27,497 nucleotides of DNA from Cylindrodendrum hubeiense. Its lineage: Eukaryota; Ascomycota; Sordariomycetes; Hypocreales; Nectriaceae. Below are positions 9,862-18,600 of this stretch, one piece after another (the stretch's first letter is position 1; every line of letters begins with the position of its first letter). The stretch is taken from positions 1 through 27,497 of the forward strand of contig JAANBB010000488.1 in assembly GCA_014621425.1 (NCBI GenBank), written 5' to 3'. Below the pieces are notes generated by a model, which was not told the origin of the DNA, did not search any database, and saw only the letters and a program-made list of their open reading frames with translations. Made by a program: the position numbers and the translations under genes.

Positions 9862-10740
9862 ATGGTCGCACCAACACCCGTTTGGTTCATCGCCGCCGCC
9901 TCATCCGGCTTCGGCCGTGAACTCTCCCTGATCGCTCTCAAGCGCGGCCACAAGGTCATTGCTACCGCCCGCAAGCCGTCGCGCATCCAGGACCTCGCCG
10001 ATGCTGGCGCCGACACAATGGCCTTTGACGTCACATGGCCTCTTAGTGAAATCGAGGCCCTCGCCAACAAAGTCTTTACCAAGTACGGCCGCGTCGACTA
10101 CCTGGTCAACACCGCCGGCTACATCCTCGCCGGTGCCATCGAGGAGGCGACGCCTGAGCAGATGTACAATTTATTCAACACCAACGTCTTCGGCACCACC
10201 AACACCATCAAAGCGTTCCTGCCGGGCATGAGGGCGCAGACCAAGGGCGCAAACGGCACGCGCGCATCCGTCGTGACCTTTGGCAGCGTCGGCAGCTGGC
10301 GAGGCGGCGCGGGATTCCCAGCCTATGCCATGACCAAGGCGGCCATGTCATCTCTGGCCGAGGCGCTCCGCGACGAGCTTGCTCCCTTTGACATTGTCGG
10401 GACCGTCGTCGAGCCGGGCTACTTCCGCACCAACTTCCTGAACCCGGACGTCAAGGTCATGACGCCCATCCTCGACGCCTACGACGAGCACACGCCGACG
10501 GGGCAGATGCGGAAGGCCCTGGAGAGGACCGACGGCAACCAGCCCGGAGATGTCAAGAAGGGCTGCGCCGTCATCGTCGACGTCCTGACGCGGACGGGCG
10601 TGGCAGAGGGCAAGGAGATTCCGGTGCGGATTTGCCTGGGCGCCGATTGCGATGCCTTCATCCGGAAGAAGTGCGACGATACCATCAAGCTTTTGGATGA
10701 GTGGAAGGAGGTTAATGTGAGCACCGATCATACCGACTAG
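9862..10740 (+). CDS. Short-chain dehydrogenase/reductase (classical SDR)
   Basis: Single-exon gene of 292 residues. It shows the SDR order: N-terminal Rossmann glycine motif, FDV acidic turn (55-57), NTAG (83-86), structural Asn 108 in NTNVFG, catalytic Ser142, Tyr155 and Lys159 (YAMTK), and the EPG-type PGYFRTNF after the active site. Arg37 and Lys38 at the end of the second strand favour NADP(H). The glycine motif is unusual: AAASSGFG (11-18) where the family normally has TGxSSGxG. The substrate cannot be told; the closest pattern is the family of fungal SDRs often annotated as retinol dehydrogenase-like or oxidoreductase. No signal peptide is seen, so it is probably cytosolic. The racemase-like gene begins 181 bp after its stop. 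Confidence 0.93.
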   Translation: MVAPTPVWFIAAASSGFGRELSLIALKRGHKVIATARKPSRIQDLADAGADTMAFDVTWPLSEIEALANKVFTKYGRVDYLVNTAGYILAGAIEEATPEQMYNLFNTNVFGTTNTIKAFLPGMRAQTKGANGTRASVVTFGSVGSWRGGAGFPAYAMTKAAMSSLAEALRDELAPFDIVGTVVEPGYFRTNFLNPDVKVMTPILDAYDEHTPTGQMRKALERTDGNQPGDVKKGCAVIVDVLTRTGVAEGKEIPVRICLGADCDAFIRKKCDDTIKLLDEWKEVNVSTDHTD

Positions 10741-10921
10741 ATTGGGGATGCTGAGGAAGACGGAATGTGTTGATAGTGGACATAATAATTGATCCGAAGC
10801 CAGCCGCTTACTGTACTAAGCCAGCGATCCCCTCTTGAGCATGTCTGATATGGTCAACCTTGAATAATCATCAATATTTCACCACGAACATTCCCTCATC
10901 CTGAATCGACAACCCACTACA

Positions 10922-11623
10922 ATGAGGACAATCGGGTTCCTGGGCGGAATGTCCTACCACTCTACTATTCTCTACTACTCCCAGATCAACGCCCACGTCC
11001 AGCGACGCCTTGGAAGCCCCCACGCTGCATCTCTCATCCTCCGCTCCTTCAACTTTGCTGACGTTGCGCCTCTTTTTACGTCCAACGATTGGCCGGCCAT
11101 CACCTCCAAGTTCATAGCCGCTGCCAAGGACATGAAGGCAGCGGGCGCCGACGGCCTGGCGATTGGGTGCAACATCGGACACAGAATCGCAGCCGAGGTC
11201 GAGGCCGGCGCTGGTCTTCCTGTGGTGCATATTGCGGATGGCACGGCACGCGCGGTTCGCGAGCATGGGCTGAAGCGAGTGGGTTTGCTGGCGACCAAGG
11301 CGGCCATGGAGGAGGACTTTATCAAGGGCCGCTTGATGGCGAGCGGTGGACTCCAAGACATTCTGGTTCCCGAGAGCCAGGACCGAGATAAGATGGATGG
11401 TGTCATATTCGACGAACTATCCGGGGGCAATCCCTCAGAGGACACCAAGCAGTGGATGGACCGTCTTGTTCGGGAGCTCATCGACAGAGGCGCCGAGGGC
11501 TTGGTGCTGGCTTGCACAGACTTGCAGTTTGTGGTGTCTCCCGACGCCCATGGGATTCCCGTTTTCGACACCCTGGAGCTGCATGCAAGGGATTTGGCTG
11601 AGTGGGTCATGCGAGAGCAATAG
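10922..11623 (+). CDS. Aspartate/glutamate racemase family protein
   Basis: Single-exon gene of 233 residues, the usual length for the Asp/Glu racemase superfamily. It starts MRTIGFLGGMSYHSTILYY, the family N-terminus that binds the substrate carboxylate. Two candidate catalytic cysteines are present at the expected places: Cys83 in IGCNIGH (bacterial members usually have CNTAH) and Cys198 in LACTDLQ. With both cysteines it should do cofactor-independent two-base proton transfer at an alpha carbon, interconverting L- and D-aspartate, glutamate or a related acid; the exact substrate is unknown. The family is mostly bacterial, so ancient transfer is possible. It has no introns and no targeting signal. 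It is in the same direction as the dehydrogenase upstream and must contain its promoter within 181 bp or be read through. Confidence 0.9.
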   Translation: MRTIGFLGGMSYHSTILYYSQINAHVQRRLGSPHAASLILRSFNFADVAPLFTSNDWPAITSKFIAAAKDMKAAGADGLAIGCNIGHRIAAEVEAGAGLPVVHIADGTARAVREHGLKRVGLLATKAAMEEDFIKGRLMASGGLQDILVPESQDRDKMDGVIFDELSGGNPSEDTKQWMDRLVRELIDRGAEGLVLACTDLQFVVSPDAHGIPVFDTLELHARDLAEWVMREQ

Positions 11624-12093
11624 TCACGGTAGGCATGGCGATGTAAGGATGCACTCGGTGGATGTCCTCTACTGTAGCCAGAGCTCACGGTGGTCCGCCG
11701 AAGCCCACAACACCAAAGAAATATCTCAATTTGGTTGCCTGTTATACACCTCTCATACAAACTAAGAATGACACCGCCAATGAAATGTCTAAACCTTGCA
11801 AACTCTGATAATCCCACGTCTTTGGACGCCTCCAAGCCACCCTGATCCTGTCGTCTCGCTGGGAATGTGCTTGTCTGATACTTCCAGAATACCCCACCAC
11901 TTACTGACAAAAGAGACTTGCTACATTTTCTCGGCGGCTGAACCCTGCCACTATCCTATCATCAGTCTGATCCCGCCCTGGATCTCCTGCGCGGGGATTG
12001 CAGTCTGCTTCAATACTGAAACATGAATCCTTGCTCTGTTTCGATCATATGGCATGCATGCTGCTGCATGCTCAGGAGTCGAGCGAATCGCTC
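11624..12093. other. Convergent intergenic region, no gene seen
   Basis: Downstream of both the racemase-like gene (plus) and the low-complexity gene (minus). It probably holds their two 3'UTRs. I see no coding or structural signal. Confidence 0.5.
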
Positions 12094-12849
12094 TCACCAT
12101 CGTCTGTTGGCCTCAAAGAGCTGAAACCTCACTTCTCGTTGCAACTCATCTTTGCGTTTCGAGCTCTTCAATTCTCGCTCGACTCTCCCTATCGATTTTC
12201 GAAGTCTTCTCACATCTCGCTTCATGGACGAAGTTGTCGAAGCTGTGGACCAGTTGTCATCCGTGCTTCCACCGCTTGGAGGGTCTTGGTGCTCAGGGGC
12301 GTAAGGACGGTTGTTCATAGGAGGGTTTGGATAAATGGGGGGCGCGCTGGGAGAGTTGAGTGGTCCAGGAGGTACATTGGGGGGGCCATAGTCGGGATAG
12401 GGAACCGGAGGAACTGGATAAGTGTTGAACGCATGCCGGTTAGGGGGTTGCTGGAACGGTGGTGGGTACGACCTGAATGATGGAGTAAAGGGATCCATGT
12501 AGGGAGGCTCAAAACCTGGATTAATCCAATTCGGATAGTATTGCTGAAATCCTGGATCAAAAGCATTGTTTGTGTAATGCTGCTGAAACCCTGGATCAGG
12601 TCCAAGATAGTAAAATCCGGGAGCAAAGGCATTGTCATGCTGACGTCCTGGAACTTCTCTACGCCTGGGACGACGGGGTCGAGGGGGATTGGTCATGTTG
12701 GGGTCATCTCGAGTTTCGCTCGACTCTTCCGTCCTTGAGGACCTCGCTCGGCGAGGACGCTCGGGATCTGGTGAAGGTGACATTGAGTCCCTATCGCGGT
12801 CGTTTTCGAAGTGGACCTTGATATGGGAACGATGCTCACGTCGGGACAT
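12094..12849 (-). CDS. Unrecognised low-complexity protein with PGF repeats and basic helical tail
   Basis: An open frame of 251 residues on the minus strand with strongly biased composition, which supports coding. Residues 1-70 are Arg/Ser/Glu/Pro-rich with RPRR and PRRPRRRE patches. Residues 73-190 are rich in Pro, Tyr, Asn, Gln and Phe, with PGF at 77, 87, 99 and 111 and two copies of DPGFQQxY (85-92, 98-105). Residues 209-247 are a highly charged predicted helix (KRDVRRLRKSIGRVERELK) that could form a coiled coil. There is no signal peptide or membrane segment. The pattern is that of an intrinsically disordered, prion-like protein, possibly nucleic-acid binding, but no family is recognised. 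An extra upstream exon at 12965-13015 is possible. Confidence 0.65.
   Translation of the reverse strand: MSRREHRSHIKVHFENDRDRDSMSPSPDPERPRRARSSRTEESSETRDDPNMTNPPRPRRPRRREVPGRQHDNAFAPGFYYLGPDPGFQQHYTNNAFDPGFQQYYPNWINPGFEPPYMDPFTPSFRSYPPPFQQPPNRHAFNTYPVPPVPYPDYGPPNVPPGPLNSPSAPPIYPNPPMNNRPYAPEHQDPPSGGSTDDNWSTASTTSSMKRDVRRLRKSIGRVERELKSSKRKDELQREVRFQLFEANRRW
12543..12598 (-). repeat. Imperfect direct duplication inside the low-complexity CDS
   Basis: The word GCTGAAAYCCTGGATCA occurs twice about 39 nt apart on the plus strand and encodes the two DPGFQQ units on the minus strand. It is a small internal duplication that likely generated the PGF repeats. Confidence 0.7.
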
Positions 12850-12964
12850 GAAAGACTGTGGCGTCTATGTGATCAATCGGACCAAATTATCCCTGTCACA
12901 GTTAGTGTTAGTACTCAGGAGGTTGATTGACCACTGAAAGTTGGCCAGCTTGACTCGGACGTAC

Positions 12965-13015
12965 AAATTGGTCTGGAGACGATTGTCGGCGATGGCTTCC
13001 AGGTTTTGCTGCCAT
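12965..13015 (-). other. Possible alternative first exon of the low-complexity gene
   Basis: On the minus strand an ATG at 13015 opens 17 codons (MAAKPGSHRRQSSPDQF) that end exactly at a GTACGT donor. Joining to acceptor TAG (intron 12865-12964) or CAG (intron 12856-12964) enters the frame of the 251-residue protein upstream of its ATG without a stop. The composition (Arg/Ser/Gln) matches the next exon. A nearer acceptor, GTGACAG following CACTAAC, would instead leave a stop before the ATG and make this a 5'UTR exon. Confidence 0.35.
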
Positions 13016-14615
13016 AGTTTGAAGGCAGCTACGGATATAAAATAGCGAATTGATTTTTAGCCGCATGTTTTCAAGGTAAGCAAGGCAACTGAAGGCAAAC
13101 AAACTGCGGCAAGGCAAAATGGTTCGCTTGAGGGTTTTCTGCAAGTGGCTGTCGAGAACAGGATCACATAGCCGCATCCAAGTAGAAAAAACTTTTGAAT
13201 ACGACACTGAGGGTCCCAAAGGTGCAATGATACCGTCGAAATACCTGAGCTTTTGCACTTCTACGAACCATAATCTTTGGGTGGTCAGCATTTGCCACCC
13301 GGCCCTAGCTCCAGTAATTCGCGGCCGCTTCGACGCGTCGAGGATCAACAGACTATGTTCGAGGACCAGGCCACCAATTGTGGCATGCGATTTGGAACAC
13401 GCGAGGTGCATGAGTGGCTGCTGCAATGCTTCGACACGTCAATATGCATTCTATGCCAACACTGCGCTGCATATTGTCCCACATTGAAAGGGAGTGCCAT
13501 GGTCGGGAGGAAACAGTCCGCTGGGTCGACATTGGTATCGATCAGAAGCGTTGATTTCAATTAACGGGGGTGAATACCTTGACTTTTTCTCGTAGTGTCT
13601 CCTAGGGACCCATTACGATTATTGATTGTGGTTTAATGTTGGCCTATTGTGCTTTGATCGTGCCTGTGAGCCTTGGTTCTCATATTGATGCGGGAAGCCG
13701 GATCTGTAAAAATTACGTAGTCATGACGCGGCGAGAGGGTGTCCTCATCCGTGATGGATGTTTTCAAGGCCGCGTCGCGGGGGACAAGTCAAGTTAGAGT
13801 CCGCCCAAAATGAGCCAATAAAACCCATGATACATCGTGGGCTGAAGGCCGATGCTTCAACTGTACATGAATGCACACATGACTAGAGCACACGTGATGG
13901 ACAGCCATCAGGTGATGCTGCCAAGGAGTCTGCAACTCCGCCTTGAGTCCTCTAAGCCTCATGGGGGCTGTGCTAAAGCAAGTGTTATGATATTCTGCCT
14001 TAGCCTGTGCATTTCGATGTGCCTTGTAAACATTGAGCCTCATAGCAGCACTAATGCAAGGTGAAACTTTGGGTAACGAGAAGCGAGCATTGCCAAGTTT
14101 CTGGTTGATAAGGGATGCATGGCTGGCTGACAAATTGAGGCTTTGTCGTTCCGGTTTAGGAAAACGGATCGCAGTACACCATTAGATAGGGTTAGGATAT
14201 GTTATCTAAATATCCTCCTTGATTTCGATTTGGACCCTCCCGCTAAGGGGTCTCGCTGGAGTAAAGCCCTATTAGTTTGGTTCAAAACCAGTGGTTCGAA
14301 CCAGATCCGGAGGCTAGTTACCTGAGGAGGTTGAATTTCACTCAAGTCAACTAGAAACTAGAAACCAGTCTTATGAAAACTGACTACAGCCTTGTCTTCT
14401 AGACAGATCATTACGGGCGGCGTTTGTTGAGCTATTGGGAATGGCCTGCGGTCCTCACTGCGACTCCAACAAACTTGAAGATGGTAAATACTTGACATTT
14501 TACTTCAGAGGCTTGAATTAACCGAATTATCACCGAGAAAGTGGTATTTGCACAAGCATTTCGAGAAGGTAATCGAATTATAGATATTATGTTGACATTG
14601 ACATCAAGCCACCAA
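13016..14615. other. Region without a supportable gene, possible decayed element
   Basis: Open frames here (for example a 172-codon minus-strand one ending at 12908) have random-looking composition and no family signature. Around 14190-14330 are a short hairpin (AGGATAT at 14194-14200 against ATATCCT at 14210-14216) and a 12-bp palindrome TGGTTCGAACCA at 14292-14303. These may be remains of a mobile element, but no terminal repeats or transposase fragment can be shown. Confidence 0.45.
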
Positions 14616-16960
14616 CTAAGCACCGGGCTGGGCAATGGTAGAACCCACAGCTGAGCCACTGACCTTGCCAAGCTCCAGAGCCGCGTTGACCACACCGGCA
14701 AGACCCTCACCAGCAATCAAACCAGCAGCCACAGCGAAGCCGTACATCTCCCAGTGCTTGTTAAAGTACTTCTGCCACCACCAAGCAGTAATAGCTCCGA
14801 ACAAGATGGCATTGGCGTAGCCAGAATCCACTCCAATAACCCAGGCAACACCGATACTCATCCAGTTGGGAAGCCAGTTGCGGTACTTCTCTCGGGGGCC
14901 GACCAGGTAGAGGTTCTTGAAGAGAGCCTGAATGGCGCAGAAAATACCCATAGCAATGGCGAAGTAACCCGAAGAGGGAGGAATAGGGATCTTGTCGAGG
15001 GTAACTGCCTCGGCAACTGCCTTCCAAGCTGCAACCGAAGGGGCGGAAAACTGGCAGACGGCCAATGGGTCGTCATTGGGCTTCCAGACACAAGGGTAAG
15101 CCGACATGAAGAGAACGAAGACTCCGGGAGCTAGGAACACTGAAACAAAGGTTCCAATGGCCTGTGCGTAAAACTGCAAGTGTGGGGGAGTCTTGAGGAG
15201 GAATCCAACTCGGAAGTCGCTGACGAGAGAGGTGGCAACGTCGGCAGTTCCAGAAGCAATGTTACCGGCAACCAGGTTGATTCGCTGGGCAGGCTTGGGA
15301 TCCATACCCTTGGTAATACCACCGAAAACGAGCTGAGAAGCTTTGGCAGACGCAGTGAGGGGAGTGCACTACATCATGTTAGCACCACGCAACTTCAACC
15401 CAGACAAGGGCAGGAATAAGAACAGAGAACTTACGTCAGTCACGGCACCGCCATAGATACTCAAGAAGGCAAAGACGAGACCAAGAATACAGGCGAGAAT
15501 GGCGAGTCCGGCGTTCATGTGGAACTGCAGCTCGGCGACGAGGCAGGCCACAACGAGGAACACGACCGAGCCGAGAGACCAGACCCACATCGGGACTTGG
15601 TGCTCAGGGGGAGCGAAATCCTCTACCAGACCATCGTCTTGATCGGCCTTGGCAGCTTGCTTCTCAATAAAAGAAACGCTCTTGCCCCTGGCCTGGAGGG
15701 CGTTGTTGATGGACCTGCAAGTAGTTCGGACGGCAAACTTGGTACCATCATAGATGACCTTGAAGTGAATAAAGAATTCGACCAAGCTGTATACGATAAG
15801 GACCATGACACCAGGCCAGAGGAACCAATATCGCGGAGACGGGACATAGCCGGGCTCGGCGGCACCGGCCAGACTGCCGAAGGTCATGAGGCCTTCCCAC
15901 TTTGTACCGGGCTCACCCGACTGGATTCCAATGCATGTTCCGTAGTGAACAAGAAGAGGACCAGCCAGTGCCCAGGCAAAGACGGTGCCTCCCCACCAAG
16001 AGATGGCGGCGTTCAGGCCCACCAAGATGCCGGAGCCGAAGAAGGCGGGGGTCAGCTGGATGTACCATCCCCAGTTCTGAGGCGCGAGGAGAGCGTTGTT
16101 GCTGTGTCCGCTCCAGATGAAGAACCAAACAAAGATGTACCAGTTGTGCAAGATGCCATCGGCGTACTGGCCCAGGACGATGAGGAGGAAGGCTCCGAGG
16201 AAGGCATAGCCCAGAGCCTTGACCTTTCGCATGGCATCAGCAGCGCCAGATCCGACGGCGTGCATCGAACGGATGGTCATGGCAGTGGCAGTGGGAGTGG
16301 GGAAGACGAGGTTCAACTCCCGGGCGACATTGATGATGAAGAACTTTCGAAGAGGGACGGCGGCGAAGAGACCGAAGAAGGCGCAGACGAAGGTGATGGT
16401 GAGAATACGGCCGAAATCCTTGATGGGGTCGTCGGAGAGCAGTTGCAGCCTGTACATGGCAGGGAGACCGGCCACAAAGACACCGGACATGCCACCAGCG
16501 CCGGTAGCAGCAGCCTGGATGATGGAGTTTTCCTGGGGTCCGAAGCGTTGGCCGATGAACGGGATGCCGGGAAGGGTCTTGGTCAACATGAGGATGAAGC
16601 CATAGCCGAAAATGGCTCCGAACATGGTCGCGGGAAAGGTGAAGCCAGTCTTGAGACCTGTTGCACGTTAGAGCTGGATATTACTGATAAGCAGAGACAC
16701 TGACCCAAGTAGACGTTGGAGGCGTTGACGAGCGAACCAAGGACGATGCCGACGATTACGGCGCGGGCCGTCAACGGGTTCTCCTCATGCTCGATGCCCT
16801 TGACGGGAGGGAAGCTGGTGAAGAGATCGGTAATGGTGTCGTCGTATTCCGATTCCGACTTGAGGTCGACATCGACGGGGTCCTTTTCGTCATAGATGTG
16901 CGGATTGCCCTCCTGGATGCCCCGAGGAGTAGAATCACTGGTCACTTGGATAGCGGCCAT
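14616..16960 (-). CDS. OPT-family oligopeptide/metal-chelate transporter
   Basis: Three exons on the minus strand: 16960-16705, 16657-15435 and 15368-14616, encoding 743 residues; introns of 47 and 66 nt. A hydrophilic acidic N-terminus (about 70 residues) precedes many hydrophobic segments, beginning [20 protein letters not shown] and [20 protein letters not shown]. Typical OPT features include [19 protein letters not shown], the cytosolic loop around [20 protein letters not shown], and the C-terminal [18 protein letters not shown]. Length, 14-16 predicted membrane spans and these motifs place it in PF03169, nearer the bacterial/YSL-like branch than yeast Opt1. Such proteins are proton-coupled importers of small peptides or metal chelates at the plasma membrane or vacuole. 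Substrate is not determinable. Two GATA sites sit about 120 bp upstream, compatible with nitrogen control. Confidence 0.95.
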
Positions 16961-17077
16961 GGTTGCGGTTGTCGAACGCGGGCTTAGTGAGATCGTTACT
17001 GTCGATCTCAGTACGAGGCGTGTAAGCGGGCACGGTTGAGGTCCTGGAGTGAGACGGAGGGATGGACGCCGTGATAT

Positions 17078-17091
17078 TTATCTATTTATCT
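17078..17091. promoter_or_regulatory. Two GATA-factor sites upstream of the OPT gene
   Basis: TTATCT occurs at 17078-17083 and 17086-17091, which reads AGATAA twice on the OPT coding strand, spaced 8 bp and about 120 bp before the ATG. AreA/NIT2-type GATA activators prefer two HGATAR sites within about 30 bp, so nitrogen-catabolite control of the transporter is plausible. Confidence 0.5.
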
Positions 17092-17633
17092 GCAGCCCGA
17101 CTGCGTTCGGAAGATAACTTTGTCAACCGACAGTCACTCCCGCGTCCGAAACGGGACGGTCACCCCTGCGAGTCGGCGAACAGCTCCAGGGACTTTTTGC
17201 ATGTCGTCGCACGAGGAGAGCAGCCCATCGCTTGGACAGCATCAACTGTAGCAACGAGAGGATCACCGACGGGCACCAGCCACCGCGGCCGGTTGATAGT
17301 CGACATGGCAGTTCCAGAAGTTCCAGGCCAGATTCCACACCTTATCTGCGCCGCAAGCCAGGAGTCGGCGAATGAGACGGCCGGAACCTTTGCCAGCTGC
17401 CCGAACGGGCGGCGATCGTCTCTGAACTTTTGTGTCGCCGCCCATGCGCGATCTGTGCCGCCAAGGGGGCCCTGGACGCGTCTCCACCCCCAGACAGGCG
17501 GGTGGCACTGCGGGAGAGGAGATGGCGATACGCCACGCATCACGGGACGGAGGGGCAGTTACGGATAGACTAGGGCTTGATGCGGATGGAGGGGTGGCTG
17601 TGAGTGCCATGATTGTTGGATGTTGTGGTTGGG

Positions 17634-17686
17634 TGTTGATCGTTAGGTGTTGATCGCTACTGTTGATCGCTACTGTTGATCGCTGC
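17634..17686 (+). repeat. Four-unit 13-14 nt tandem repeat
   Basis: Units start TGTTGATCG at 17634, 17648, 17661 and 17674; the middle two are identical (TGTTGATCGCTAC). It is a short non-coding minisatellite within the OPT upstream region. Confidence 0.9.
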
Positions 17687-17782
17687 CCGTGGCGTAGATG
17701 GTCGGATCAATGTGCCACGCAGAGTACATACAGCACAGGCATCCCGATGCAACATGGGGCTCGGACTGATACTGGACGGGTG

Positions 17783-17812
17783 CTGGGACTGGGACTGGGA
17801 CTGGTACTGGGC
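17783..17812 (+). repeat. CTGGGA hexamer repeat, five units
   Basis: Three perfect CTGGGA units are followed by CTGGTA and CTGGGC. It is simple sequence with no coding context. Confidence 0.85.
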
Positions 17813-18526
17813 CAACTGACCCTCCCAAATCCCTCAGGGGAGGAATACACTCGTCCATTGGAAGTGGCACCAGTCATCCAGCCGCCCAAGATACCGCACC
17901 GCACCGCCGACGCACCGATTGCCTCCCTCTCCCTCTCCCTCCCAAAGCATCGCGGCAGTCCCATACGCGCCTCATACGACGTCGACTGGCGGCTCCCACT
18001 CCCGCGCCCCAATGCGTCGGTGGCCCGTCGGCACAAATGCCGTCTTTGTCTAGTCAGTCCACCCGCGACGCGCCACGCGGTCCAAACTCGGGGACCTTTT
18101 GCAAGCCTTGGCAACCCTGCGCCGGAACCTTTGCGCTGTTGGCCTTGCCCTCCCCCCCGAGATACAGTATTAATCCCAGAGATAGAGACGCAGATGCGCA
18201 AATGCTGTTGGCTGGGATAAGGACATTTGTGAGAGTGGAGAGCCTGCGCGCGCACATGGCCCCTCGTCCCACCGGATAGACAGGCTCGAACCGTCGACTC
18301 GCCGCCGTAGGACCTCGCCGACGAATGGATAGCCTCATTCGATTGCCTCCCCCACAGCCAAAGTTTGGTCGACCGACACCACAGCTGCTTTCGCAGGTGT
18401 CGCAATTTAAACTCCCGACCAGAGTGGATGTATGCACAAAGATTAGAGTACGAGCTTTGCAACAATTTTCCTAGATCTGAGGTAAATTCAGCCCTGAGCA
18501 CGGTGGCACAGGCCTCGTGGCATAAA

Positions 18527-18550
18527 CTCCGCGATATCCTCCGCGATATC
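18527..18550 (+). repeat. Two-unit 12-nt direct repeat
   Basis: CTCCGCGATATC is present twice back to back. Nothing else marks it. Confidence 0.85.
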
Positions 18551-18600
18551 CACCACTCTAAAATAACGGCCAAGACATTCACACGAAAGCCATCAATACC

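Larger units (their letters stand above)
16961..18600. other. GC-rich left half of the divergent intergenic region
   Basis: Upstream of the OPT transporter and without a recognisable gene. It contains paired GATA sites, a 13-nt tandem repeat (17634-17686), a CTGGGA hexamer repeat (17783-17812) and a 12-nt duplication (18527-18550). A 291-codon open frame on the minus strand (18582-17707) is rich in Arg, Gly, Cys and Ser in a random-looking way and is not called. The first few hundred bases are the likely OPT promoter and leader. Confidence 0.5.

Noticed and set aside
10975..11910. 311-codon open frame on the minus strand
   Set aside because: It overlaps the conserved racemase-like gene in antisense and has random composition.
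12908..13426. 172-codon minus-strand frame upstream of the orphan gene
   Set aside because: No recognisable domain and ordinary random composition; only its last 17 codons from the ATG at 13015 make a plausible exon.
14285..14310. GGTTCGAACC as a tRNA T-loop
   Set aside because: The flanking bases do not form a 5-bp T stem on either strand; it is only a palindrome.
15519..16703. 394-codon open frame on the plus strand
   Set aside because: It is antisense to the OPT transporter, whose membrane segments and family motifs are unmistakable.
18250..18360. Possible tRNA on the minus strand (GGTTCGAGCC B box and an A-box-like TGGCTGTGGGGG)
   Set aside because: The T arm can pair, but no matching 5' acceptor strand exists and the other arm has an 8-nt loop; it does not fold into a cloverleaf.
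17707..18582. 291-codon open frame on the minus strand
   Set aside because: Rich in Arg, Gly, Ser and Cys with no domain, no splice support and embedded simple repeats; typical of chance frames in GC-rich DNA.
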